Source of the DNA: JARYMI01 sp964550915
GTDB lineage: Bacteria; Acidobacteriota; Aminicenantia; Aminicenantales; UBA8522
Length of the DNA stretch: 16,804 nucleotides
Assembly: GCA_964550915.1 (NCBI GenBank)
Contig: CAZKBY010000038.1
Coordinates: 1 to 16,804, forward strand
Reading direction: 5' to 3'
Part shown: one piece after another, positions 1 through 8,311 of the stretch
Position numbering within the stretch: position 1 is the first letter of the stretch
Layout of the letters: every line of letters starts with the position of its first letter
The notes under the pieces: model-generated
The model's input: the letters and a program-made list of their open reading frames with translations, nothing else
The model's database searches: none
Told to the model about the DNA's origin: nothing
Program-made: the position numbers and the translations under genes

Positions 1-1
1 G

Positions 2-874
2 GCCAGAACTTATGTTACTCTCTCTCGGAAATGGAAGAACGGCGACCGTATCAGAATTGAAATGCCCATGTCTCTTTACCTATCGCCCATGCCAGATGAC
101 CCGAAGCTTGTCTCCCTCATGTACGGCCCGATTGTGCTGGCCGGCGAGCTCCCGACCGAAGACCTCGCTGAGGGAGAAGTCTACGGGCCTTATCATGCCG
201 CGGGCAAACCCGGCCAAGCGCCCGATTTTGTGGTGGAAAGCGCTGACCCTAAAGCCTGGATCAAGCCGCTTCCCGGCCGTCCGCTGGCTTTTGTCACTGC
301 CAACGCCGGGCGTCCTTTTGACGTCACTCTCGTGCCCTTCTACAAGCTGTTCGGCAAACGCTACGCCCTTTACTGGCGTCTGTATTCGGAGAAGGAATGG
401 GCCGAGGAAGAGGCTAAACGCAAGGAGAGAGAAGCCTCGGAAGCGGCCAGGCAGAAAGAACTTCTCAGACGCGCGGTTGATCGCGTCGACATCGGCGACG
501 AAGCCTCAGAGAAGAAGCACAACCTCAGACAACAGAGGAGCGAGTTGGGTTATCATCTTGGCCAGGCTTGGCGCCAGGCCGTCCGGGCTGGGTGGTTTAG
601 CTACGACCTGAATGTTCTCCCGGGCGAACCGATGATCCTAATGGCTACCTACTGGGGAAGCGACATCGGCCGGACGTTTGACATCTTGGTGGACGAAACA
701 AAGATCGCCACCCAAACTGTGAATGTCAACAAGCCGGGCGATTTCTTCGCGGTCGAATACAGGATTCCAACGGAGCTCGCTCGCGGCAAAAACAAGGTCA
801 CAGTCAAGTTTCAGGCTCCCCCCGGCGGGATCGCCGGCGGTCTTTACGGGTTGGCGGTGCTCAGAGAAAGGTGA
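2..874 (+). CDS. GH127 (DUF1680) beta-L-arabinofuranosidase-family protein, 3' part
   Basis: Only the last 290 residues are in the window; the frame is open to the left edge, so the start and the catalytic (alpha/alpha)6 barrel lie outside. The visible beginning (YVTLSRKWKNGDRIRIEMPM, then a LVSLMYGPIVLAGEL segment) is the conserved end of the post-barrel beta-sandwich of GH127 proteins. It is followed by a PFYKLFGKRYALYWRLY stretch as in DUF4986, a charged Glu/Lys/Arg helix, and a C-terminal beta-rich module with TYWGSD, FDILVDETKIATQ and a Gly-rich GGIAGGLYGL motif, resembling DUF6805. GH127 enzymes release L-arabinofuranose from beta-linked arabino-oligosaccharides, and the ara genes downstream agree with that. 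Activity cannot be judged because the active site is not visible. The next gene starts 43 bases later on the same strand and is a second GH127 with a different C-terminus. Confidence 0.85.
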   Translation, partial: ARTYVTLSRKWKNGDRIRIEMPMSLYLSPMPDDPKLVSLMYGPIVLAGELPTEDLAEGEVYGPYHAAGKPGQAPDFVVESADPKAWIKPLPGRPLAFVTANAGRPFDVTLVPFYKLFGKRYALYWRLYSEKEWAEEEAKRKEREASEAARQKELLRRAVDRVDIGDEASEKKHNLRQQRSELGYHLGQAWRQAVRAGWFSYDLNVLPGEPMILMATYWGSDIGRTFDILVDETKIATQTVNVNKPGDFFAVEYRIPTELARGKNKVTVKFQAPPGGIAGGLYGLAVLRER

Positions 875-917
875 TAGAATAGGAGCTCTCAGCCGGGAAA
901 ATGAGGAGGTTAGGCAG

Positions 918-3332
918 ATGAGAACGACTCCATGGCCCCATTTTGCTCTTACTATCCTGGCTCTCTTGGTGTCCGAGTTTTCGTGCCAGAAAACGGTGCG
1001 GTCAGGATATCCGATTGACCCGGTGGCGTTCACTGCGGTCACACTTGCTGACGAGTTCTGGGCGCCTAAGATCGAGACGAACCGTGCCGTCACCATTCCT
1101 TTTGCCTTTAAACAATGCGAAGCCACTGGCCGGATCGGCAACTTTGAGAATGCTGGCGGCCTGAAAGAGGGGGCCTTTTGCACGACCTATCCCTTCGATG
1201 ATTCGGATGTCTTCAAAATCATCGAAGGAGCGTCTTATGCTCTGGTGACCCATCCCGACCCCGACCTGGAAAAATACTTGGACGACCTCATCGCTAAGAT
1301 CGCCGCGGCTCAGGAGGAAGATGGCTACCTCTACACCGCGCGGACGATCGACCCGCTGCATCCGCCCGTGGACTGGGTGGGCAAGGAGCGTTGGTCCAAC
1401 CTCTACATGAGCCATGAGCTTTATAACGCCGGGCATCTATACGAGGCTGCCGTGGCCCACTCCCGGGCAACCGGGAAGAAGAATCTCCTCAACGTAGCGC
1501 TCAAGAACGCTGACTTGTTGGCCACCGTCTTCGGACCGGGGAAAAGGCACGCCGCTCCCGGCCACCAGGAAATCGAGATCGGCCTGGTCAAACTCTACCG
1601 CCTGACGGGAAAGAAAAAATATCTGGAGTTAGCCAAGTTCTTCCTCGATGAGAGGGGAAACGCTAAGGGCAGAAAACTCTACGGTGAATATTCCCAAGAC
1701 CATAAACCCGTCAGCCTGCAGACAGAAGCGGTCGGGCATGCTGTCCGCGCCATGTACATGTACTCTGGCATGGCTGACGTGGCCGCCCTGACGAGGAACG
1801 AGGGTTACCTCCAGGCCCTCGACCGACTCTGGGAGAACATCGCGTCAAGGAAGATGTACCTCACTGGAGGCATCGGTGCGGCTGGTGGAATAGAGGGATT
1901 CGGCCCGGATTATGAGCTTCCCAACGCATCAGCCTACTGTGAAACCTGCGCTTCCATCGGGCATGTCCTCTGGAATCACCGCCTGTTCCTTCTCACCGGA
2001 GAATCGAAATACATCGACATTCTGGAGAGGACTCTTTATAATGCCCTCCTTTCCGGCGTCGGTCTGAGCGGCGACCTTTTTTTCTATCCCAACCCGCTGG
2101 CATCCTTTGGTCAACACCGCCGCAGCGCCTGGTTCAACTGCGCCTGCTGTCCGACGAACGTCACCCGCTTCATCCCTCAAATTCCCGGTTTTTTCTATGC
2201 GACACGGGATGATGCCCTGTATGTTAACCTCTTTGCGGCCGGCTCAGCCAGCCTGAATCTCAAAGGACAGAAGATCCGCGTCGAGCAGGAAACGCGCTAT
2301 CCCTGGGAGGGGAATGTCCGGATTTCCGTTAGCCCTGAAAAGCCTGTCGAGTTTGGCTTTCTCGTTCGGATTCCCGGCTGGGCGCAGGGCAGGCCGGTGC
2401 CGAGCGATCTCTATCGCTATGTTGAGGAAAGCAACGGCTCGGTGATTCTTCGAGTCAACGGCCAGGAAATCCCGGTTGATCTCAATCAGGGCTATGCCGT
2501 CATTCGGCGAGTCTGGAAGAGCGGCGACACGGTCGAGCTCAATTTTCCGATGCCTCCTCGAAGGGTTGTGGCTCATCAGTCCGTCAAGAGCGATAAAGGC
2601 AGGGTCGCCCTAGAACGCGGCCCGATTGTCTTTTGTGCTGAATGGCCGGATAACGGCGGCCTGGTCAGCAACCTGGTGCTATCAGACGAAGCGCCGCTGG
2701 AGACAGAAAGAAGGGATGATCTCCTTAACGGCCTCATCGTTGTCAAGAGTCGTGCTACCGCTCTTCGCGAGGGCAGGACGCCTGGTTTGGTGGACAGAAT
2801 TGCCCAAGAGCTCGTCGCCATTCCCTATTATGCCTGGGCCCACCGCGGAGAAGGGGAAATGGCAGTCTGGCTGGCCAGAGAAGAGTCTATGGCTCGGGTC
2901 CTGCCCAGGCCAACGATCGCTTCACGAAGCACCGTCAGCGCCTCGGGAGGAAAGCCTGCTTATGCTGTCAACGACCAGCGAGAGCCGGCGAGCTCGAGCG
3001 ACCAGGAATGCCCCTATTTTCACTGGTGGCCCGCCAAGGGGACGCTCGAATGGGTTCAGTATGATTTCGCTCGTCAAGCTCTCGTGTCGGAAGCTGAAGT
3101 CTACTGGTATGACGACACGGGCCGGGGCGAATGCCGGCTTCCAGCCTCCTGGCAGGTTCTGTATAAGGTCGGGGATAAATGGCAGCCTGTCGAGAACCTC
3201 GACCCCTACGGCCTGGACAAAGACGTCTATAACCTCGTAGGGTTCAGGCCTGTCCTGACGCAGGCGCTTCGGCTTGAAATCCAGCTTCAGCAGGGTTTCT
3301 CCGCAGGAATCTACGAATGGAAAGTGAAATAA
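918..3332 (+). CDS. Exported GH127 beta-L-arabinofuranosidase family enzyme
   Basis: 804 residues from ATG 918, chosen because a GAGGAGGT Shine-Dalgarno (903-910) sits 7 bases upstream and the protein then opens with an export signal: a short N-region, hydrophobic residues 9-18 and Cys23 in an atypical lipobox (SEFSC). It is secreted, possibly as a lipoprotein. The (alpha/alpha)6 barrel spans about residues 35-440. The residues of the cysteine-glycosidase mechanism known from Bifidobacterium HypBA1 (Glu322, Glu338, Cys340, Cys417, Cys418) are all present as Glu326, Glu342, Cys344, Cys410 and Cys411 (motifs IEGFG, YCETCASIGH, FNCACCPTN), so it should bind zinc and be active. A beta-sandwich follows (about 440-660), and the C-terminus (about 690-804) looks like a discoidin-type beta-sandwich (VQYDFARQALVSEAEVYWYD). 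It likely liberates L-arabinose outside the cytoplasm. The stop codon lies inside araB (16-base overlap). Exact linkage specificity is not readable. Confidence 0.9.
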   Translation: MRTTPWPHFALTILALLVSEFSCQKTVRSGYPIDPVAFTAVTLADEFWAPKIETNRAVTIPFAFKQCEATGRIGNFENAGGLKEGAFCTTYPFDDSDVFKIIEGASYALVTHPDPDLEKYLDDLIAKIAAAQEEDGYLYTARTIDPLHPPVDWVGKERWSNLYMSHELYNAGHLYEAAVAHSRATGKKNLLNVALKNADLLATVFGPGKRHAAPGHQEIEIGLVKLYRLTGKKKYLELAKFFLDERGNAKGRKLYGEYSQDHKPVSLQTEAVGHAVRAMYMYSGMADVAALTRNEGYLQALDRLWENIASRKMYLTGGIGAAGGIEGFGPDYELPNASAYCETCASIGHVLWNHRLFLLTGESKYIDILERTLYNALLSGVGLSGDLFFYPNPLASFGQHRRSAWFNCACCPTNVTRFIPQIPGFFYATRDDALYVNLFAAGSASLNLKGQKIRVEQETRYPWEGNVRISVSPEKPVEFGFLVRIPGWAQGRPVPSDLYRYVEESNGSVILRVNGQEIPVDLNQGYAVIRRVWKSGDTVELNFPMPPRRVVAHQSVKSDKGRVALERGPIVFCAEWPDNGGLVSNLVLSDEAPLETERRDDLLNGLIVVKSRATALREGRTPGLVDRIAQELVAIPYYAWAHRGEGEMAVWLAREESMARVLPRPTIASRSTVSASGGKPAYAVNDQREPASSSDQECPYFHWWPAKGTLEWVQYDFARQALVSEAEVYWYDDTGRGECRLPASWQVLYKVGDKWQPVENLDPYGLDKDVYNLVGFRPVLTQALRLEIQLQQGFSAGIYEWKVK

Positions 3333-5029
3333 AGGGAAGAGCCTTAAGCCTGGGCCTTGATTTCGGGACAAACTCGGTCCGGGCTCTTTTGGCTGAAGTG
3401 GGAACCGGCCAGGAGGTGGCCACTGCTGTTCGTGAATACGAAAGCGGCCAGGCAGGAGTTATTCTCGACCAGGCGGATCCGAACTTGGCCCGCCAGAATC
3501 CCGCAGATTACGTCCGGGGACTTGAAGCAGTCGTCCGAAATGTCCTGGCCGAAGCGAAAAAAGCGGACTCTGCCTTCAAGCCGGAGCAGATCATCGGGAT
3601 CGGCATCGACACGACAGGCTCAACAACCATTCCCGTTGACCGGTCGGGCACGCCGCTGAGCTTCAAGGATGAGTTCAGGAATAACCCAAACGCCATGGCC
3701 TGGCTGTGGAAGGACCATACGTCCTTTGCTGAGGCTTCAGCGATCACTGAGCTGGCCAGACAGGAACATCCGGAGTACCTGGCCAAGTGCGGCGGGACCT
3801 ACTCTTCCGAATGGTTTTTCAGCAAGATATTTCATTGTCTAAGGACGGATAGGCAGGTTTTTGAGGCAGCCTTTAGCTGGGTTGAATGTTGCGATTATAT
3901 CCCCGGTCTCCTGACGGGCAACTCTGACCCCTTGACCATGAAGCGGAGCCGCTGCGCGGCCGGTCATAAAGCCATGTTTAACGACGCCTGGGGAGGACTT
4001 CCTTCGCGGGAGTTCCTGGCGAAGCTCGACCCCAGGCTGGGAGAACTTCGCGGCCGGCTCTACGAAAAGACTTGGACTTCTGATGTGGAAGCAGGAAGGC
4101 TGTGCGCCGAATGGGCTCAGCGCCTTGGTTTGGAGAAGGGAATTCCTGTTGCGGTCGGCGCTTTTGATGCTCATTTTGGAGCCGTGGGCGCGGGCGTGGC
4201 CGCCAGTGTCCTGGTCAAAATTATGGGTACGAGCACCTGCGATATCACGGTCTGGCCTAACACCGACCGGCTGGCCGATATCCCCGGGCTGTGCGGCATC
4301 GTTGACGGCTCGGTCCTCCCCGGCTTTCTCGGCCTCGAGGCCGGACAATCCGCAGTGGGCGATATCTTTAACTGGTTTGTCAGTTCCATCCAGCCCGGTG
4401 GCCTGGCCGAAGGCTCTCATGAGGCCTTGACAGCCAAAGCAGTTAAGCTTAAGCCCGGTCAATCCGGCCTTCTCGCTTTGGACTGGAATCACGGCAACCG
4501 GACTGTCCTCGTCGATCAGCGGCTCGCCGGGTTGTTGGTCGGCCAAACGCTTATGACGACTCCCGAGGAGATTTACCGGGCCCTCATCGAGGCCACCGCT
4601 TTCGGCGCCCTGACCATCATCAACAGGTTTGAAGAATACGGCGTCAGGATATCCGAGATTATCGGTTGCGGCGGCATCGCCGAAAAGAATCCGTTTATCC
4701 TGCGGGTCTATGCTGATGTCACCGGCCGCGAAATGAAGATCGCCCGGTCAACCCAGACCTGTGCGCTGGGAGCTTCGATCGCCGGCTCGGTCGTCGCCGG
4801 GCGGAAACAGGGAGGCCACTCCGATTTCATCGAGGCGCAGCGAGCCATGTGCGGGGTCAGGAATGAGACTTGCCGGCCGAATTTCGAGAATCACAAGATC
4901 TATCAGGAACTCTATCGGCTGTACCTCCAGCTCCATGACGCTTTCGGTACAAAAGAGTGGTCGGGCAATATGTTTAATGTCATGAAAGACCTGCTGGCCA
5001 TCCGGGATCGGCAGAGAAAGGTCGCTTGA
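3317..5029 (+). CDS. araB: L-ribulokinase (AraB)
   Basis: 570 residues, close to the roughly 566 of E. coli AraB. It phosphorylates L-ribulose to L-ribulose-5-phosphate with ATP in the cytoplasm. It belongs to the FGGY kinase superfamily: N-terminal phosphate motif LGLDFGTNSVRALL (Asp15), AraB-specific segments IGIDTTGSTTIPVD, NPNAMAWLWKDHT, YSSEWFFSKIFH and RCAAGHKAMFNDAWGGLP, catalytic-base region GAFDAHFGAVGAG (Asp284), KIMGTSTCDI, DGSVLPGFLGLEAGQSA, and the C-terminal nucleotide-binding IIGCGGIAEKNP. These match ribulokinase rather than xylulo- or fuculokinase. ATG 3317 lies inside the end of the GH127 gene (16-base overlap) behind a CAGGAA ribosome-binding sequence, which points to translational coupling. 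The stop codon overlaps the araD start as TGATG. Confidence 0.96.
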   Translation: MESEIKGRALSLGLDFGTNSVRALLAEVGTGQEVATAVREYESGQAGVILDQADPNLARQNPADYVRGLEAVVRNVLAEAKKADSAFKPEQIIGIGIDTTGSTTIPVDRSGTPLSFKDEFRNNPNAMAWLWKDHTSFAEASAITELARQEHPEYLAKCGGTYSSEWFFSKIFHCLRTDRQVFEAAFSWVECCDYIPGLLTGNSDPLTMKRSRCAAGHKAMFNDAWGGLPSREFLAKLDPRLGELRGRLYEKTWTSDVEAGRLCAEWAQRLGLEKGIPVAVGAFDAHFGAVGAGVAASVLVKIMGTSTCDITVWPNTDRLADIPGLCGIVDGSVLPGFLGLEAGQSAVGDIFNWFVSSIQPGGLAEGSHEALTAKAVKLKPGQSGLLALDWNHGNRTVLVDQRLAGLLVGQTLMTTPEEIYRALIEATAFGALTIINRFEEYGVRISEIIGCGGIAEKNPFILRVYADVTGREMKIARSTQTCALGASIAGSVVAGRKQGGHSDFIEAQRAMCGVRNETCRPNFENHKIYQELYRLYLQLHDAFGTKEWSGNMFNVMKDLLAIRDRQRKVA

Positions 5030-5733
5030 TGCTCCGGGATCTCAAGGAGAAAGTCTGGCAAGCTAACCAGGACTTGGTCAGGCTCAAGCTAGTGACCCTG
5101 ACCTGGGGTAATGTCAGCGGGATTGACCGAAGAAAAGGCCTGGTTGCCATCAAGCCGAGCGGCATATCTTATGAAGAGCTGAAGCCCGTGGATATCGTTC
5201 TTGTCGACCTTGATGGGAAACGCGTGGAAGGCAGCTTCAACCCTTCTTCGGACACGCCAACCCATCTCGAGCTCTACAAGGCTTTTCCAGGTATCTCTGC
5301 CGTTTCCCACATCCATAGCGAGTACGCGACGATCTTCGCCCAGGCTGGCCGGGAGATCCCCTGCCTGGGGACGACGCACGCCGATGTTTTTTACGGACCC
5401 GTGCCGGTCACCCGGTTCATGAGACGTGCTGAAGTCGCGCGCGATTATGAGAAAAACACCGGCCGGGTCATCATTGAACGGTTCCAGCACTTCAACCCGG
5501 AGGAAGTTCCCGGCGTGTTAGTGGCCGGGCATGGCGCTTTCACCTGGGGAAAGACTCCCGGGGAAGCGGTTGAGAACAGCCTGGCCCTGGAGAAAATTGC
5601 CAAGATGGCCTTCGGGACCTTGCTGTTGAGCCGACACGGCGTTGTTTTCCCTAGCTATCTTCTGGAGAAGCACTATCAGAGAAAACACGGGCCCGGCGCT
5701 TATTACGGCCAGAAAAGAGGAGGGAAGAAATGA
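5029..5733 (+). CDS. araD: L-ribulose-5-phosphate 4-epimerase (AraD)
   Basis: 234 residues; converts L-ribulose-5-P to D-xylulose-5-P, the entry to the pentose phosphate pathway. It is a class II aldolase/AraD fold. Zinc ligands equivalent to E. coli His95, His97 and His171 are His94, His96 (SHIHSEYATIFAQAG) and His168 (VAGHGAFTWG). The catalytic Asp120 and Tyr229 equivalents are Asp119 (GTTHADVFYG) and Tyr226 (GAYYGQ). The N-terminus (LVTLTWGNVSGIDR, IKPSGISYEEL) and the SSDTPTHLELY motif are typical of AraD rather than fuculose aldolase. ATG 5029 overlaps the araB stop; an in-frame TTG one codon earlier is possible, but ATG aligns with the E. coli N-terminus. The C-terminus has a short extra basic tail (KRGGKK). 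Its stop overlaps the next start as ATGA. Confidence 0.96.
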   Translation: MLRDLKEKVWQANQDLVRLKLVTLTWGNVSGIDRRKGLVAIKPSGISYEELKPVDIVLVDLDGKRVEGSFNPSSDTPTHLELYKAFPGISAVSHIHSEYATIFAQAGREIPCLGTTHADVFYGPVPVTRFMRRAEVARDYEKNTGRVIIERFQHFNPEEVPGVLVAGHGAFTWGKTPGEAVENSLALEKIAKMAFGTLLLSRHGVVFPSYLLEKHYQRKHGPGAYYGQKRGGKK

Positions 5734-7211
5734 AGAATGTCCCCCGGATTAAAGCAGGGATTGTAGCCATGAGCCGCGACTGTTTCCCGCTGGAGCTTTC
5801 CAGGCGGAGAAGGATCAAAGTGACCGAGGCTTGCCTGGCCAATAAAATACCGATCACAGAGATCAAGACAGTCGTTGAGAATGAAATTGGCGTGCTCGCA
5901 GCTTTGGAGGAGATCAAAGCCAAGGGGATAAACGCCCTTATCGTCTATCTCGGAAACTTTGGCCCCGAGGGCCCGGCGAGTCTTCTGGCGCAGCGGTTCG
6001 ACGGCCCGGTGATGTTCGTTGCTGCCGCTGAGGAAACTGCCCGGGACCTGGTTGGCGGCAGGGGCGACGCTTTCTGCGGCCTGCTCAGCGTAAGTTACAA
6101 TATCGGTCTAAGAGGGCTGAACCCTTATATTCCGGAGTATCCGGTCGGCACGGCAGACGAAGTCGCCGGCCTGATCGGCGATTTTCTTCCCGTGGCCAGG
6201 ATCGTGGCGGGCCTAAAAAGGCTTAAGATTTTCGCCTTTGGCCCACGGCCTCAGGATTTCCTGGCCTGCAATGCGCCCCTTAAGCCTCTCTACGACCTGG
6301 GTATTGAAATCATGGAGAACAGCGAGCTCGATCTTTATGATATCTATCAGAGTGTCAAAGGCGACCGGAAAATCAAGGCTGTCTCCAGAGACATGGCCAG
6401 GGAGCTCGGGGAAGGGCTGGGCTATCCTGATCTCTTGGACAAGCTGGCTCAATACGAAATCGCTCTGCTCAAGTTTCTTGAGACAAACCTTGGCGCTTCT
6501 TCTTACGGGGTCTTCGCCAACAAGTGCTGGCCGGCCTTCGAGAAATATTTTGGATTCGTCCCCTGCTATGTCAACTCGCGCTTGGCGGCCAAGGGCATTC
6601 CCGTCGCCTGCGAAGTCGATATCTACGGTGCCCTGAGTGAATACATGGCTGCCTGCGCGACCGAGCAGCCGGTGACGCTTTTAGACATCAACAACACCGT
6701 TCCTTATGATATGATCAGGGCAGCCGGAAAAAAAGTCAAGGACTACAAGCCGACCGATCTTTTCATGGGATTTCATTGCGGCAACACGCCGTCGGTCTGC
6801 CTGGTCGGGGGAGCTATGAAGCACCAGCTCATCATGCACCGGCTGATGGAGGGGGACAAGGAACCTGATATCACGCGGGGAACGTTAGAAGGCCGCATCA
6901 GGCCAGGGGCTGTGACCATTTTTCGCGTCCAGTCCACGGCCGGAGCCACTCTCCGCTCTTACGTGGCAGAGGGTGAAGTCCTGGACATCGACCCCAGGTC
7001 CTTTGGAAGCATCGGCGTTTTCGCCGTCAGAGAAATGGCCCGGTTCTACCGTCACGTCCTGATCGAAAAGAGGTTTCCCCACCATGCTGCCGTGGCTTTC
7101 CGTCAGGGGGGGAAGGCGCTCTTTGCGGCTGTCCGGATGTTGGGCGTGAAAGAGGTGTTCGCCAACCAGCCTGCGGGCGTGCCCTATCCGAGCGAAAACC
7201 CTTTTCGTTAG
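5730..7211 (+). CDS. L-fucose-isomerase-fold sugar isomerase, probable L-arabinose isomerase
   Basis: 493 residues of the L-fucose isomerase-like family (COG2407 type), not of the canonical AraA sequence family. The Mn-binding pair of E. coli FucI (Glu337 and Asp361, 24 apart) is reproduced at the same spacing by Glu295 (ACEVDIYGALSEYMA) and Asp319 (TLLDINN). The C-terminal metal histidine is probably His451 or His452 (RFPHHAAVAF), and an MGFHCGNTPS motif lies between. The N-terminus (KAGIVAMSRDCFP, then ALIVYLGNFGPEG and VMFVAAAEETA) is the substrate-recognition domain. Position in the operon with araB and araD, and no other isomerase in view, argue that it makes L-ribulose from L-arabinose; L-fucose or another aldose remains possible. 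ATG 5730 follows a strong GAGGAGGG ribosome-binding site and overlaps the araD stop by 4 bases (ATGA). Family assignment is firm, substrate is inferred. Confidence 0.85.
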   Translation: MKNVPRIKAGIVAMSRDCFPLELSRRRRIKVTEACLANKIPITEIKTVVENEIGVLAALEEIKAKGINALIVYLGNFGPEGPASLLAQRFDGPVMFVAAAEETARDLVGGRGDAFCGLLSVSYNIGLRGLNPYIPEYPVGTADEVAGLIGDFLPVARIVAGLKRLKIFAFGPRPQDFLACNAPLKPLYDLGIEIMENSELDLYDIYQSVKGDRKIKAVSRDMARELGEGLGYPDLLDKLAQYEIALLKFLETNLGASSYGVFANKCWPAFEKYFGFVPCYVNSRLAAKGIPVACEVDIYGALSEYMAACATEQPVTLLDINNTVPYDMIRAAGKKVKDYKPTDLFMGFHCGNTPSVCLVGGAMKHQLIMHRLMEGDKEPDITRGTLEGRIRPGAVTIFRVQSTAGATLRSYVAEGEVLDIDPRSFGSIGVFAVREMARFYRHVLIEKRFPHHAAVAFRQGGKALFAAVRMLGVKEVFANQPAGVPYPSENPFR

Positions 7212-7227
7212 CGATCCGCAGCCACAA

Positions 7228-7253
7228 CCCCGAATTCCTTGATTCGGAAGGGG
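7228..7253 (+). promoter_or_regulatory. Hairpin at the ribosome-binding site of the dehydrogenase gene
   Basis: In the 52-base gap between the isomerase and dehydrogenase genes, CCGAAT (7230-7235) can pair perfectly with ATTCGG (7242-7247) around a 6-base loop. Flanking CC (7228-7229) and GGGG (7250-7253) can extend it after a two-base bulge. The 3' side touches the AAGGGGAT sequence that is the best ribosome-binding site for TTG 7264, so folding could limit initiation or protect a processed end. There is no T-run, so it is not an intrinsic terminator. Seen in sequence; function is inferred. Confidence 0.4.
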
Positions 7254-7263
7254 ATGAGACAGG

Positions 7264-8301
7264 TTGAAAGCGGCTGTTCTTACCGGAATAGCGAAAGTCA
7301 AAATACGAGATATCCCCGCCCCTGTCCTGGACAAGCCCGATGATGTCCTCGTTCGCGTCAGCGCTGTCGGTTTGTGCGGCTCGGATATCCATTATTATGC
7401 GGAAGGCAGGATAGGCGATCAGGTCGTCCAGTATCCTTTTACCGTTGGTCATGAGTGTTCCGGCGTCGTTGAAGAGGCGGGTTCGTCGGTTCGGGTCCTT
7501 AAGCCCGGCGACCGCGTGGCCGTAGACCCGGCGGTCGTTTGCGGGGCCTGCGACCAGTGCCTGGCCGGCCGGTCAAACACTTGCCGCCAGCTTCTTTATC
7601 TTGGCACGCCCGGACAGCTCGAGGGTTGCCTGAGCGAGTTCATCGCCATCCCCGCCCAGAACTGTCATCCTCTGGCAGGAGGAGTGACTTTCGAGGAAGG
7701 AGTGCTCGTCGAACCTCTGTCCATCGCTATCCACAGCTTCAGGCTGCTCGGGAGCTTCCGGCCTCAAAAAATAGCCGTTTTCGGCGCCGGCCCGATTGGC
7801 CTCTGCGTCATGCTCACGGCGCGGGCTTATGGAGTCTCAAAGATCTATGCCACGGATAAAGTTGACGCTCGAGTCAAAGCAGCCCTAAGAGCCGGAGCTG
7901 CCTGGTCCGGGAATCCTGAACGGGAAGACATCGTGGCTGAAATCGCTCGAGGGGAACCCGGGCAGCTGGATTCGGTTTTCGAATGTTCGGGCGATCCGGC
8001 CACGCTCGATCAAGCCGTGGATTTATTAAAACCCGGTGGCAAGCTGATGATCCTCGGAATTCCCGCCGCGACCCGCATTTCTTTCGATGTCCATAAAATC
8101 AGGCGAAAAGAAATCGCTATCTATAATGTCCGGCGTCAGAATCACTGTTACCGAGAAGCTCTCGACCTCATCAGGACAAGAAAGGTTGACGTCCGTTTCC
8201 TGGCCACCCATGAGTTCGCGCTGGAGGCAAGTCCCGAAGCTTTTGAGCTTGTGGCCGGCTATCAGGATGGCGTGATCAAGGCCATCATCCACCCCCGTTG
8301 A
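7264..8301 (+). CDS. Zinc-dependent medium-chain dehydrogenase (polyol/L-iditol dehydrogenase-like)
   Basis: 345 residues, standard for the medium-chain dehydrogenase family. Catalytic zinc ligands are Cys38 (GLCGSD), His63 with Glu64 (VGHECSGVV) and probably Glu150 (VEPLSIAIH). The structural zinc is bound by Cys93, Cys96, Cys99 and Cys107 (CGACDQC...NTC). The Rossmann motif GAGPIG is at 174-179, and Asp198 at the end of the second strand suggests NAD rather than NADP. The closest recognisable group is sorbitol/L-iditol 2-dehydrogenase. In this operon it may interconvert a polyol and a ketose such as arabinitol and a pentulose, but the substrate cannot be read. The start is TTG 7264: the protein then begins with the family-typical MKAAVLTG, and AAGGGGAT lies 9-10 bases upstream. 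Its TGA stop overlaps the ribosome-binding site of deoC. Confidence 0.88.
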   Translation: MKAAVLTGIAKVKIRDIPAPVLDKPDDVLVRVSAVGLCGSDIHYYAEGRIGDQVVQYPFTVGHECSGVVEEAGSSVRVLKPGDRVAVDPAVVCGACDQCLAGRSNTCRQLLYLGTPGQLEGCLSEFIAIPAQNCHPLAGGVTFEEGVLVEPLSIAIHSFRLLGSFRPQKIAVFGAGPIGLCVMLTARAYGVSKIYATDKVDARVKAALRAGAAWSGNPEREDIVAEIARGEPGQLDSVFECSGDPATLDQAVDLLKPGGKLMILGIPAATRISFDVHKIRRKEIAIYNVRRQNHCYREALDLIRTRKVDVRFLATHEFALEASPEAFELVAGYQDGVIKAIIHPR

Positions 8302-8311
8302 GGAGGAGGCC

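Noticed and set aside
723..917. 65-codon N-terminal extension of the second GH127
   Set aside because: It overlaps the end of the first GH127 gene and would bury the signal peptide; the ribosome-binding site and signal support ATG 918.
3839..4546. 235-codon minus-strand frame inside araB
   Set aside because: Antisense to a fully conserved ribulokinase, with no ribosome-binding site and no domain; a shadow frame.
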